64,000 nucleotides of DNA from Strongylocentrotus droebachiensis. Its lineage: Eukaryota > Echinodermata > Echinoidea > Camarodonta > Strongylocentrotidae. The notes under the pieces were generated by a model, which had not been told where the DNA came from, did no database searches, and worked only from the letters and a program-made list of their open reading frames with translations. Of the stretch, positions 13,401 to 62,160 are shown in pieces. A program made the translations under genes and the position numbers. The DNA lies in NCBI GenBank assembly GCA_035222895.1, contig JAVYIG010004968.1:78292-142291 (forward strand), in the 5' to 3' direction. Within the stretch, counting starts at the first letter, position 1; each line of letters starts with the position of its first letter.

Positions 13401-14318
13401 ATATTTCAAATTTAATGTTTATTATTACTCCTTATAAATTTCACTTGTACCATAGGAAATCTTTGTTCCGTCATAAAGGAGGTTCCAAAACCAAAAACTC
13501 ACATTTTGTTTGCATACATTGTACATTTATAGATGATTTAGATTTTTAACACCTAGAATTCCTGTTTTCTCTACTTGAAACTATGTTTACTCCTGCAATT
13601 TGTATCATTATTCTTTGATTATACATATTTGATTGATCTTTTCGTTTTGGTAAATAATAATTTCCCTATTATTTTGGGAAGATCTTATGTAAAAAATAAT
13701 ACAAAAATAATCTTTTGATGAATTGGTGCACATTGAAATACAGATTTTGGTTTAGTCTATGAATGTTCTAAGTTATCCAGATAGAAGATAAATAACATAA
13801 GTTTTAAAATCTTATTTGGTTATTGATAGCAATGCCATATACCATTAACCTTCATTGTAGTACTTGCTCATATAATACCTTGCTAATATTAACTTTGTTT
13901 AATAACTGCTTTATAATGATGATAACTTTTGCTACAGTGCATCATGCTCTTCTTATATGTAACAATTTCTCGCTCTTTTTCCCTTAGCAATATGCTAAAC
14001 CAGATGAAAGAAATGCTGATATCTCTGGCATAAAATGGCGGTTTACGCATAATTATTTGTGAAAGGGAAAATATAACTTGTTGGTGATGAATTACTATAA
14101 TTATAGTGAGACGTCCCGTCTTTTAGATATATTCATTGCTCGTTTACTATCTACTTCTCGTTGATGTGAATGCACAGATATTTAAAGGGAGAGAATAATC
14201 ACGGGTTTTGTTCTTAGTAGTGTCTTATAGAGTGGAATCAGTGGCAAGTATTCTTTGTGCAAAAAAAAAAAGTTATATCTCTGAAGAAAAACAAATGTTC
14301 AATTGAAACGACCGATGG
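10433..14318 (+). other. Probable RNF19-like 3' UTR and downstream AT-rich DNA
   Basis: No coding potential follows the TGA at 10430-10432. Several AATAAA-type signals occur (near 11884, 12143 and 13124), so the 3' end cannot be fixed by eye. The stretch is AT-rich and free of the transposons seen elsewhere, which fits a long 3' UTR. Confidence 0.45.
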
Positions 14319-14449
14319 ATGTATCAAGTTTTGACAAAATACACATCTTGTGAAATCAAGGAAGAAAATAAGTGGAATTTCTATTTTGTTTGTGTACTGT
14401 GTGATGATGGCGAGTATTTATCTTTAATTTCTTTTTTTCCACACCCCTT

Positions 14450-14830
14450 CTCTCTCTCTCTCTCTCATTTCCTCTCTCATTTCCTTTTCTCTTGCTCTCT
14501 CTCATACATTCTGTCTATAATATACCCAACTCTTTTGTTATTTTACTTTCTCATTTCCCTCATCTCTCATTCTCATTCCCTTTCTTTTCTCTTGCTCTCT
14601 CTCTCTCTCTCTCTTCCATTCTGTCTGCCAATATACACAACTGTTTTGTTATTTTACGTTCTCACTTATCTCAACTCTCTCTATTTCCTCTGCCTCATTC
14701 CCTTTCTTTCCTCTTGCTTTCTTTCTCTTCCATTCTGTCGGCTAATGTACACAACTATTTTGTTATTTTACGTTCTTCTCACTTCTCTCAGCTCTCCCTC
14801 TTTACTATGTTGTCTTGTACTTTCTCTTAT
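14450..14830. repeat. Pyrimidine-rich tandem repeat, about three units of 100-120 bp
   Basis: Units beginning CTTTTCTCTTGCTC near 14485, 14582 and 14702 each contain a CCATTCTGTC-like block followed by CAACT.TTTTGTTATTTTAC. The open frames over it are artefacts of the composition. It lies in the tail-to-tail interval between the RNF19-like gene and DRC1. Confidence 0.7.
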
Positions 14831-15592
14831 TTATTTATTGTGGTTACATGTAACACTTAGCCCAAAAACAATTATGATAATAATATAACAAACATTCTCT
14901 TGTCTCTTGAATGTATTGAAGAAAATACCTTCTGGATTACAGGCAAAAAGGACAAAGACAACTGTTTCAATTTTCTCATAGTTTTTATATGTATTACACT
15001 AAATATCAATACAAGATTTATTTATACACTCTGCCATACTTTTACATTTATATACAAATATCTACATTCATTCTAAAAACGGATTGGAGAAGCATGAATA
15101 CTTTTATTTTATATTCTGAAATTTGATATTGTAGCTTTGATATGGGACTAAAAGTGTGTATGAAGCTCACATATCAGACATTTTAAAACCAAAGTGATAT
15201 TTTTATTTAATATAAATGAACTATGCCATTAATGTCTCACAATGTGTTATAAAGCCAGGCAGTTTTCTAGCTGTAAGTGCTCTAAAGAAACAGCACATGA
15301 AGTCCAATTCATTCATCATTCTACAAAGTTATTGAATAACAATTTTGACATAGTGCATGTGCTTCATAAACAGGGATGTTCCATTTATAAGGAAAAATAT
15401 TGTGATGCCTCCTAAACCTATCACTGCTCCTTGTTAAATATTATCAGGCAGAAAAGCATTCAATTATTTCATCTTTATCATGGCAGTGCTGCAATAGTCG
15501 AGAATCACACAGAGGAGAGGTAAAGCTTTGAAACCTTATGTGCCACACCCCTCCTCGCAGAATACATTTGCCCCCTCCCATTCCATTGTCAT
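14831..15592 (-). other. Probable DRC1 3' UTR
   Basis: This lies just downstream of the DRC1 stop codon on the minus strand. TTTATT-type complements of poly(A) signals are present near 15023 and 15205. No other feature is recognised. Confidence 0.4.
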
Positions 15593-45131
<29,539 letters not shown>

Positions 45132-45438
45132 TTTGAACTAATTTAAGATGGCTAACTGCACGGAAATTCTGAAATGCACACACAAAACAAATGGGATCTC
45201 GTTTACGTGTGTTGCTATGGCCTTTTTGATCAGCCTCTCTCACATCAATCAAAATGACGATTAATACGTTTCGGTAAATTACTCTAATCGAACAATATTT
45301 ACCATTTAAAAAACTTATTTAGGTCTTATTTATATATTTGTCTATATAATTTCGTTATAATAGATTTTATTGGATGATTAAATGTCTAAAAACAAAAGAA
45401 TGCAATTTTTATTAAATATCACTCTCTTTATATCAAAC
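45132..45438. promoter_or_regulatory. Divergent promoter between DRC1 (-) and RPL11 (+)
   Basis: Only 307 bp separate the two start codons. A forkhead-like core GTTTAC (45201-45206; complement GTAAAC) and an RFX half-site-like GTTGCTATGGC (45211-45221) lie 70-90 bp upstream of the DRC1 start. That fits FOXJ1/RFX control of cilia genes. On the RPL11 side a pyrimidine run CTCTCTTT at about 45422 could be a 5' TOP start, typical of ribosomal protein genes. Head-to-head layout is seen; the factor sites are inferred. Confidence 0.5.
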
Positions 45439-52002
<6,564 letters not shown>

Positions 52003-52149
52003 GCAGCCTCTTCCAGCCTAATCTTCCCCACACACTCTTCACAAACTCAACGATGATTCCGTACGTGACCAGGAATCATCACTCCATCTGTATCTTGTCT
52101 CTCAAGACATTGCCGCCTTGACACCATGCCATATCTGTACACTATGTTC

Positions 52150-52155
52150 AATAAA
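52150..52155 (+). promoter_or_regulatory. RPL11 poly(A) signal
   Basis: AATAAA lies 148 bp after the RPL11 stop codon and is followed by a TTGTT-containing stretch, consistent with cleavage near 52170. Confidence 0.7.
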
Positions 52156-52171
52156 GACTCATGAACAGCCA

Positions 52172-53374
52172 ACCATTGTTCAGCTCTCAGAGATTCCTTT
52201 GTTTGCTCTATCTAGACTCGCACTGTATCGAATGGGTTCTATGTGATGTGCTTCGGTGATAATCAGTGAGATCAATTGCCGCCAAATGCAGTTGTGGGGT
52301 CATAATCATAGTGATGTATTGCCACAAAGCCTGGACAAAGTGGTTGTTATCTCTTATCACTGTATATGCTTTAAAGTGATATTCAGCATACACATATCTA
52401 AAAAGAAAATGGACAAGAGGTAAGAGGGTGAAAACATAACAGAAGACCGAACCGTAGGTGTTACCCTGTTCCCACTTGAAACTTAACTTTGTCTGGACTC
52501 TGTGGCAAGACATCACAAATGTATGAGAGAGTTATGTGGACAGAGAAGTGTAATAACTGTAGTTTTCAAACATCTTCAGGAATCAAGTAATTTCAGTACA
52601 TATGAACCTTTTTTTTTCTTCTCAGAATCCTGAAGAAGTGAATCTTTAAAAAATTGTTCAACTCTATGGCCCATATTTCTGTTGCTTTGCTGAAATCCAA
52701 GTGACACATAAAGTCGTGCCAAACAAAAGGAAAACTTGACCCTCGGTTCAACTTCCTTGTCAAACTCGACTGTAGACTAACCGAAACCCAACGGTGAAGG
52801 TTTAAAATCATGGGTTAATATGAACCTGATGTTAAATCCGTTTAATAGAAGCAGAAAAATGAGAGAAACTGGTCTGTTGAGATTTGAGCAAAACCCATTA
52901 CAAATTTAAAGTTCAGAATTTCTGAAGGTCCAATCAATCGGGCACAAATTGGCAATTCTGTGACATTTCTTGCAAGGTCCCCGGGGTCCCATTTGCCCTG
53001 TACTCGATCATACATTCACCCTAAATATGATAAATTGCAAAAATATTTTATACAACCCCTTCATGAAACGAATATATTTCTTCATCAATAACTAAAAAAA
53101 TAAAAGTACATGAAATTTTGTGTACAGAGCTAATTGGGAGAGGAGCTCGCAAGATACATCACAGTGTTGCCAATTTGTGTCTGACTGATTGAGAACTTCA
53201 AAAATTCTTAACTTTCCTATATTTAAAGATAAACTCCAGTAGTGGTAAAAAAAAGAAATTAATTCTCACAGAATCAAACGAAACTTTATACACTGAATGT
53301 TCAATACTACAAATAAATGACATTTTCTTAAACATTTTGGAAGAAAATGTATACTGGCCGAGTAATGAGCATAG
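52172..53374. other. Intergenic DNA, nothing recognised
   Basis: It is AT-rich, with short chance frames only. I see no exon, repeat family or RNA gene. Confidence 0.4.
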
Positions 53375-53600
53375 AAAGACAAGGAAATCAAGGTAGTACT
53401 AGCCCCGACACCATGTGTGTTGTCCCATATATAGCTTTCTGTGTTACTTTACCAAGACTCTGTCAAATTTATTATGATTTTGATGACTCCAGAACCTTGC
53501 AGTGCACACCAATACTTACATGCTACATATGATCAACTGTTCTGATCCTTTCCACACCTTTTCTTAACAATGCAATCGCATTACCAGTACTAAAGTTTAT
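53375..53600 (-). repeat. Interspersed repeat, copy C
   Basis: The minus strand shows GCAAGGTTCTGGAGTCATCA and TATATGGGACAAC-like blocks shared with 8797-9030 and 16630-16825. It is intergenic. Confidence 0.6.
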
Positions 53601-54321
53601 CTTTAATCATTTATTGCTCAAACTTCCACTAAGTTGTCTCTCTATTTGTTCTGCTTTAATCAAAACCAAATTAATATCAGGGTGAACTTTTTAATGATTT
53701 GGCCTTCAAGTAAGCTGTCTATGATTTGATTAGCGATTCTCTGGAAATGTTTGTGATTTGTGATTGTGTTGTATCAAGTTTGCATTTGGGGTGCCTTGCT
53801 AACATACGATGGGGTGATCTGCCTTAGAAGACCCACCAAGGCCTTAGTGGCGAATTACAAAACCTTATATGTGTTAAATGGGAAGTGGATGTGTACAAAT
53901 TTAGCTACATGCAAAGGCTCCCGAAAGTGCGTACAGAATAGTGTGTGCTGCAAGTACAGATATGTGAAGCACAATCCACTTTTACCAATTTGTTCTAAAG
54001 CCCCGCTAAAGGGTTGGTAGCCCAACAAAATTGATGCCAAAATTTCACCTAAATTGTAAATAATGTGCTCAGGAATGTCATTTAAGACACACTTCTGCAA
54101 AGATTTCAAAACAAATGTGTTTGAAGATGAATATTGAGGAAAGAGCACACAATTTTGGTTTTCTGCAAACAGAAAACTAAAATTTGGTATTCTTCTATCA
54201 ATATTCGATTTCAAATACGTTTTTTGAGGGAAATCTTTGCAGAAGTGTGAGTTTAATGCCATCCTCTTTCACATAAAATTGAAGGGAAACTTTTGGCGTG
54301 TTTGGGGCTCCCAACGCTTGC

Positions 54322-54517
54322 GGGGCTTTAAAGACCGTCAATACTACTGGGCCAGAGGGGATTAGACTACACAGCCAGGTCACAGTGACAGATGGCTATC
54401 TCATCAACTCAACTAACATAAGAAAAAGAGGATCATGGGGGTCCAACAGGCACCGAATGGGGAAGTTTTCTATATAGAGGGAGCAAGTAGCTACAAGTAG
54501 GACAGTGGGGCTTTAAT
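54322..54517 (+). repeat. About 190-bp interspersed repeat, copy 3
   Basis: It begins GCTTTAAAGACC and ends GGGGCTTTAAT. It shares GGGGATTAGAC, ATGGCTATCTCATCA, AACATAAGAAAAAGAGGATC and CTATATAGAGGGAGCAAGTA with copies at 17524-17705 (reverse) and 22749-22953. Confidence 0.75.
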
Positions 54518-54691
54518 CTTGGCAGTATATTTGATGGTTTGAGGCTCTGGTTTATCACGTGTGAACAAGGTCCAATCAAATGGAAGAATGAGGACGGATA
54601 AATAATGATTATGTGTAATTGGGTGTGATGAAGAAAATGGGAAAATTTTGTCTCATTCTTCCCTTCCTCCTTTTATTCTCTCCCCCACCCC

Positions 54692-54731
<40 letters not shown>

Positions 54732-55901
54732 TTTCTCATTCCTTTCGGTAACGTAAATCTATACAACATAACTAATATAGCCTTGAGGAGCATTTCAATA
54801 ATTGCGACCAATACGAACAATTCATTTACAATATAGATTTTTAAAAGGAAAGATGGAAAATGAAAAATAATGTATTGGTCTGTCAACATCTAAATTGCTT
54901 ACCTTTTTCTTTAACTTGGCTCGAGCGCTCTCATTGATTTTGGTGTTGAATTACATGTACAAGTACATTATATACGATACGAAACAACAATCAAATGAAA
55001 AAGAAAAGAAAAAAAAAATTATCACTCCTATTTAAGTAGGGTAACCCATTCAGATGACTTGGTTTTCAATGACATTCGAAACTTCAAACAGTTCGGGTAT
55101 GTTGGGGAATGTTGGGGAAAAATTATAGGAAAGGAATATAATAAAGAGAGAGAGACAACAGAAAGGCGAATGATCAGTTCATACGCAGTAAAAAGTTACA
55201 TTGAAATAATATAGGAACTTTATTTACACCAGGCAATCTGAATACATTGTAATTTTTAATAATATACAAATGACAATAATATTAGTAAAAATTAAAAGGG
55301 TAATACTAATCCTTGAAAATATAATCCACAATCATAATGCAATAAAATTATAAAGAGGGAATCCGGAAGAAAAAAAAGCTCAATATGGCTTACATTTATA
55401 TTCAGGGATTTATTTCACATTATGAAATAGGTATGAAAGAAATTTACACGATAATGGCCAAACGACTTCCAGGTAAAGTCTTGAATTAAAAAAACACCCA
55501 GGAAGAAACATAGAAGCGGAGGGGAGGACGGGGGGGGGGGGGGCTGGAGCTGCGAGAATGTTGAAACTGGTAGCTGTCACCTCGCTATTTTGGCAGCGAA
55601 GAAGCCACAGTCCCTTTGTAATTGCACATTTCAATGATGAAATCCTTATAAATGAATTCACAAAATTCGATCGCACCATGATTAAAAGGTGTTAACGTTT
55701 ATGCTGCCTCGAAAAATGTAGAAACTGGAAGAGCGGAGACGTCAGCCAGTAGGCTACTTGGTAAAGTTGTGCCCATTCGCCCAGTGGCGTCAAAAGGGAG
55801 GGGGGCGGCACCCGTCGATTCATCCTCTGTAGATGAAATGCGATTTTAAGAGGCCACTTGTTAGGTGGGGGTTTGCGGGAGGGGACCCTGTCGTCTGCCT
55901 T

Positions 55902-55945
<44 letters not shown>

Positions 55946-56700
55946 CCTTTCCCTTTCTCCTTTCTTCCCTATTTCTTTCTTCTTTTCCATCTTCACACTT
56001 CGATGGAGAGACCGAGGAACGCCCCTGCCCCCCCCCCCCCTGTACCTACGTCACTGCTTAAGCCGTGGCAAGTAACACAACAATTTCATGATTTACAGTA
56101 TTTCCATCAATCATATTTTTGTTCTACCCAATAAGACACATGAGACCGCCCACTTCGTCTTCGACTGTATTCGTGTGGAAAAGGAAAAATCATGAGCATG
56201 TTCACCTTGTCCTTGTATCAATAAAACCAAACGAGTAAAGTTACACGACATCACATAGCAACTCTTGCTCTTAGCTTTTAGCAAGGAACAAATTAAATTA
56301 AATTCACTTTCTGACAATCGAAGCCGCAGAAGTCAGAGATATCTGTAATAGCTTTTGCTTCGGAGGTACATGTACATGTATTTGAATTGTTTGTTTGTCG
56401 TGCCTTTGGCAGAGGTAAGTCAATAGGGTAAACAAAACGAATGTTGTGCATCATGCTACTCTCATCAACGATCTTCATTCAAATACTCCTCTCTCTAGGT
56501 AAGATAATACAAGTTCTGATTTTAAGTAATTTATGAATATCATTACTCGATTCGGCTCCTGTTTGCACTTTTTTTATTCGATTATTCTTTTCTTCGTCCT
56601 ATAACGTCAATATAAGTTGAATTAATTCACATTCTAGGCCCTATTAACTAAATACACTGTTGCCCATTGAGTTTGATTTATTTTTCTTTACCTCTTTTTA
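54518..56700. other. Intergenic DNA with (TC)n tracts
   Basis: CT microsatellites occur at about 54695-54730 and 55905-55942, with G or C runs near 55530 and 56029. The open frames here are low complexity. No gene is recognised. Confidence 0.45.
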
Positions 56701-56703
56701 TTA

Positions 56704-56874
56704 AAAAAATGATTGTGACGATATAGGTTTTATTCTTGCCTGGTAGATAAAGTTTATATCTTGTCGGTACTTCAATGATCGCCCTACAGAGTCATAGAGA
56801 TTGGTCAATAAAGCTCTGAAAATTATATAAACTTTATTTATCGAGAATAAATCGTATTGTCACAATCATTTCAT
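56704..56874. mobile_element. Imperfect inverted-repeat MITE
   Basis: The left arm AAATGATTGTGACGATATAG..GATAAAGTTTATAT is complemented at the right by ATATAAACTTTATTTATC..TATTGTCACAATCATTT. Arms of about 55 bp enclose a 60-bp centre. It has no ORF. Confidence 0.65.
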
Positions 56875-57261
56875 GGAAAGAGGTCAAGAAATATTATACC
56901 AACTGGGCAAAAGTGTATATTCCCACGTTGCTAAGCTTATTTCTCTTCTGATTGCATGTAAAATACTGCTCCATTTATATTTCAGAAATAGGATTATGGC
57001 GGAGAAATTATATATCCCGCGGACCGTCCGCCCCTGTTCTGGGCTTGGGACAGTCACAGAAAATAAAATAAATGAGTCTCCAGAAAATAGAATATATAGA
57101 AATGAGCATATAGAAATACGTTTGATATGTTCAACGTGGTTTAAACAAGGAAAAACATGGGGTCACTCTTGTATCCAACCCTCAATAAGGATCCACTCCT
57201 AACTTTAGGCATTAACAAAAAAGAATATCCACATTCATGTGGTTTTTTCGTGTCACTTTAA

Positions 57262-57768
57262 AGGTACTATGTCCCTTTTGCAGCCAACCTCAAATTCTGT
57301 AGAACTTTGCAGGAATTATGAATATGTCATGTATGTCCTATCTGTGAAATGTAAACGTTAGCAGTGTCCTCATATTCAAATTATGCAAGGAAACCCGTTT
57401 ACTTGCTAGACTTCACTGTCAGACACTATTGAGTGACTGACTGGCTTTTTTTCTTCTTTGGTAATAACATACAGTAAATGAAAAGAGTTGTAAAGGGTAC
57501 ATGAGCATTTGTCTACATCAATAACCCACTTCTTGTGATGGCCAAGATTAAACTGATTGAATCTTTGCGCAGCATAAAACGTATGACCATTCGGTACAAT
57601 TATATTGTCTGAAAATCAAGACTATTACTTTTGGGCTCTATAGCCCTAAAGTCGATTTGACAACTAATAGTCATTATTTTCCCACTTGAAGACATTTTCA
57701 AGCCCCACCTTTTTTAGGGAAGTTCTAAATAAGTATTATCTTTCAAATGCAAATGGGACATAGTACCT
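57262..57768. mobile_element. TTAA-flanked inverted-repeat element
   Basis: The ends AGGTACTATGTCCC and GGGACATAGTACCT are perfect inverted repeats with TTAA outside each (57258-57261 and 57769-57772). A TTAA target is typical of piggyBac and Kolobok elements. The 507-bp interior has no ORF. It lies upstream of the CUB/LDLa gene. Confidence 0.75.
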
Positions 57769-58370
57769 TTAAAGCAAAGTGCCTTAACCATTATTAATGA
57801 TAAATAATTGGGTACACTGATCTGATTGATTCCTTAATTCACCCAACTATATTATTACAATTTAATTACATTTTAAGTGAATGTAAATCGTCTCAAAGCA
57901 ATGAATTGGCTCTTCATACCATTCCAGACATTTGAGTGTTGACAAAAAAGGAAAAGTTTGTCTTATGTCTGATTTTCATGGAAAAACGGTTGGGAAAATC
58001 AAAAATGGTTGGGAAAATTTACTGTTAAAGGATGTTGCACAGTGACGCCTTCCGGAAACCATAAATATCTTTGTAGTTTGAGAATGTTTTCAAGATTTGT
58101 TTGCATGTTAGAGGGTTGGTACAGTTGAAGGAATATAATTAATAACATTTCATACAAAAATGACACAATTTTGTCATCTACCTTGAACAATGTTACCGAG
58201 TCACCGTTCAAAGAAGGCAAGAAATATAATTTTTAGGAGAGGTGGTCACGAGAAACACCTTTCTAAAGGAAACTATGAGATGTGATCTGTACACATCTTG
58301 GAAATGTTATTACCGTATACAATATTAATTATCGCTACATAGCACGTTTGATCGTCTACTGAGAGCTCGA

Positions 58371-61009
58371 ATGGCGTTAACTCATATACTTTCACAAAAG
58401 TTAACGCTCTCCTTGCTATTATGGTTTTTGTTTTCAGGAGGTTCACACGGCATAGCACCATGTGAATGCGCGATCGAGGACTATGTGACCACCCTCGTCT
58501 CGCCGAACTTTCCCGATAATTACCCGACAGAGACTCGGCGTGAATGGAGCTTTGAAATCCTCCCAGGCCAATTAGTAAGTTCATTAAAATGGAAAGTAAA
58601 GAAGAAGAAGAAAAGGAGGAAGAAAAAGGAGAAGAAGAAGGGAAAATAAAAGGAAGGAGAAGAAGAAGAAGAAGAAGAAGAAGAAGAAGAAGAAGAAGAA
58701 GAAGAAAGAGAGGAAGAAAGAGAGGAGGAAAGAGAAGAGGAAGAGGAGGAAGAGGACAATAAGAAGAAGAAACAATAAATAGAAGTAGAAAGAGGGGAGG
58801 TAGATGAGGAGGATTGGAAGAAGAGTATGTATGCTTTATTACCATTATTTTTGTTTGTCCAGTTATTTATTTGTTTGTAGAGAACCGTAAACGTATTTGT
58901 AAGCGACGGTTAACTCAATGATTTATATTGTAATATGATTACATGTATCATTTGTTAACATTTGAAAATGTAATTTCAAGTTGAAAAAAATACCAATCCA
59001 ATAGTAATTCGAAGCAATACAATGTAGTATGGTTTTGAATATCTTCGAACGTAACCCCCTATATAGTTCTAATGATATCCAAGGTTCGTATATATATAAA
59101 AACTTTTCAGCTAACTAACTTTGTCCATTGATTATGGAGTGCAATGTTTAAATCTTTCTTCTATTAAAATTTACTATAATTCTGTAACAAATGAATAAAT
59201 TAAATTGATCCAGTCATGAAATGAATTTGATAAATTAAAATTAAAATAACATGGGTTAAGTTTGTTCATTCTAGTAAGCGCCATCATTATATTTTCGATT
59301 GAATATTAAAAAAATGATGTAAAAACATTTTGGGGGAATTTGCGAACATAACATACTAAATGATAAATAACCTATACTAAATCGAGTTGTGAAATGAAAA
59401 TGAGAAATTAATTCATAATGTCATGATTTGGGCCTTGTTCATTAAGTCGGCTCCTTCATTGATTTTGTATCAATTACAAGATGATATAAATATATTATTT
59501 AGGACTTGGTGAACGTGATCTTGAACTTTAACCTCTGTGAAATTCTGCATACAGGGTCGCATTGAGGTCAACGTACTTTTGATCGAACGGAAATGGGATT
59601 CCCTCACCGTGACACACAGAAGCCAATCTGCACACGGCACCAATGTTACAACGTTCCAATTGGTCAGCAGTAATGTGACGTCATTTCTTCTCCAAGAGGG
59701 CGTGGTCACAATTCGGTTTTGCAGTGACGAATTTCTCGTCAACAACGGGTTCGCCTTTGATATCAGAACGCTTGCTATGAATGGTAGTTTACAAGAAATT
59801 GACATATTTTACATAATTTTACAAAAATCACGATCGCAAAGACTTTCGAAATATATATTTATTGACTGGAATATGTGAACAAGACAGTAACGTATTAGTT
59901 ATTTATTCCGTATTCCGGAAGTGATTTGTACGGGATATACAATAGGGAATTCAAAGTGCCCCTGAGTTGATATTTCGGAAGCCTTTGCTATCGAGTTGAA
60001 ATATAACGATTCATTTTGCTCCCATTCGTTCGGTCCGAGTTTTAAAAAGAAAAGAAAAAAAAAGAAAAAAGAAGAGCGTTATCCATTTTGCAAGATAGTA
60101 ATAATTAACTAATCTCGATAAGTATTCCTTTCTGTAACCATCATTTTTAGCGTGGATACTAGAGTATATAAAACTGATCTATATGTATATTAATATGTGA
60201 ATATGTAAAAATGTACAATCATTGTAAATATGAACAATTGAAAGATGAAAAATAAATAAATTTAATTGAATTGAATATATGTTCTGTTCAGAACCAAAAG
60301 GGTGTAAAGTCTTTGTTAAAGTACAGAGTTAATGCCCTTTGGCTCCAAGCCGACGACATAATATTTTGTTATCTATTTTTTTTTAAATGGAAGTCTAATG
60401 TTATGACCATGATAGATGATACTATCGAAACGTCAAGATGAGAGTATGTGTAGGCCCTAAATTATACTGTCGAAAGAATTCGTGGTGTAACCGAAGACCT
60501 TGCTCAAAAATATTATTATAAATAGTTATTATTATAATAATTATTTTTTTTTTTTTTTTTAAAGGGACTGGATACACGAACGGATCTTGTGGTCAACCCC
60601 GGTGCAAGGAATGCGGCAGGCTCGACTTTGCCTGTAGTTCTGGAATGCAGTTCATTGACGTGATCGCCAGGTGCGACAATGTCGTCGATTGCCACGACTT
60701 CTCAGATGAAATCGGATGCCACATGGAGAGTATGTATATAATAACAATAATAATAACGTTTTATTTACCCAGGGTAGCCACTTCAGTTATGAAACTAATA
60801 ATATGTGTATACTACCCTTCTCCAATATAATATGCTGAGCGCCTAGCTAGAAGGCAGAAGGTCCTATTGTTATAAGTCTTTGGTATGACTCGGCCGGGGT
60901 TCGAACCCACGACCTCCCGTTCAAGAGGCGGGCGCTCTAACCACTGAGCCGCCATGCCCGGTGATATACCGTTTCCATTCTCTCTTTCCCCCTCTCTCTC
61001 TCTACCCCC

Positions 61010-61044
<35 letters not shown>

Positions 61045-61157
61045 ACTCACTCTCACTCTCTCTCTCTCTCTGTCACTCTCTCTCTTTTTCTCTCTCTCTT
61101 TCTCTCTCTCTGTCACTCTCTCTCCATTTCTCTCTCTCTCTTTCTCTCTTTCTCTCA

Positions 61158-61215
<58 letters not shown>

Positions 61216-62129
61216 GTCTATGTCGATCGCCTTTTCTAGCTCTTTGTCGTTCTGCCTCCCGCTGACTTCTAGCTTTCTCAACCCTTAAACAACCCTTAAT
61301 CCATACATCCATTTCTGCATTAAAAAAAAAAAAAAAAAAAAAAAAAAACTTTCCCATATAACGGTGTGACTACAAAATATCAAAGCTGCAATAAATCCTT
61401 TTCCCATCTAAAAAGTCGCAAAGTCGTAACATTTTAAATTAAAAGGCATTTCTGGTGGATTACATTGTATATTATTTCTGAGGATTTTATATTACCAATA
61501 ATCCGACATGTGCAAGGGTACTGAAAAGAAAAATATGCGTTAGTGTGGGAATTTATTGTCGTGAAAGCCGTATTTGAATTACACGGGTCCATAGTTTTCA
61601 ATTTTAATGAATACAAATCCAAAATAATCCCCGACTTACGAAGATTATTCGTTACGACTTAGGGTTTAATATGGTTTAAGAGTCAGTAACGTCAAAGTCA
61701 AATTAATGATTTCTTTTTAGTTGACATGTCTTACTGGATACACTGAGCGTGACTTGCAGTCTTACCGTTGCTTTCTTTTAATAACTTTTGAATTTTGTTT
61801 GTCAAGATAAAAGGCTGCGACACAAGACCGGGTATTCTTTTTAAAACTTCTATAATCCGTAATTTGCCAACGCCCAAATATTCTTCTTTTCGGGGTCCGC
61901 ATTCATCGTACGTAGCAGTATATGCTTTTGGAAAAAAGGGTTTCATTACCATTACGAGGAGGTTCAGGGGCAGGCGTTCCGAATAACAAAAAAAATGAGA
62001 AGAAGGAGAAAAAGGAGGAGGAGGAGGAGGAGGATGAGAAGAAGAAGAAGAAAAAGAATTAGTAACAGTAGTAGTAGTTGTTGTTGTTGTTGTCGTATTG
62101 CTAATAGTAGTAGTAAAGAGAGGGAGAGA

Positions 62130-62160
<31 letters not shown>

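Noticed and set aside
14319..14888. 189-aa and 122-aa open frames rich in Leu/Ser/Phe
   Set aside because: They follow a pyrimidine-rich tandem repeat, and the composition alone explains them.
60886..60960. Functional tRNA gene on the minus strand
   Set aside because: A good B box, but an imperfect anticodon stem and a SINE body with a TTATTATT tail show it is a SINE head.
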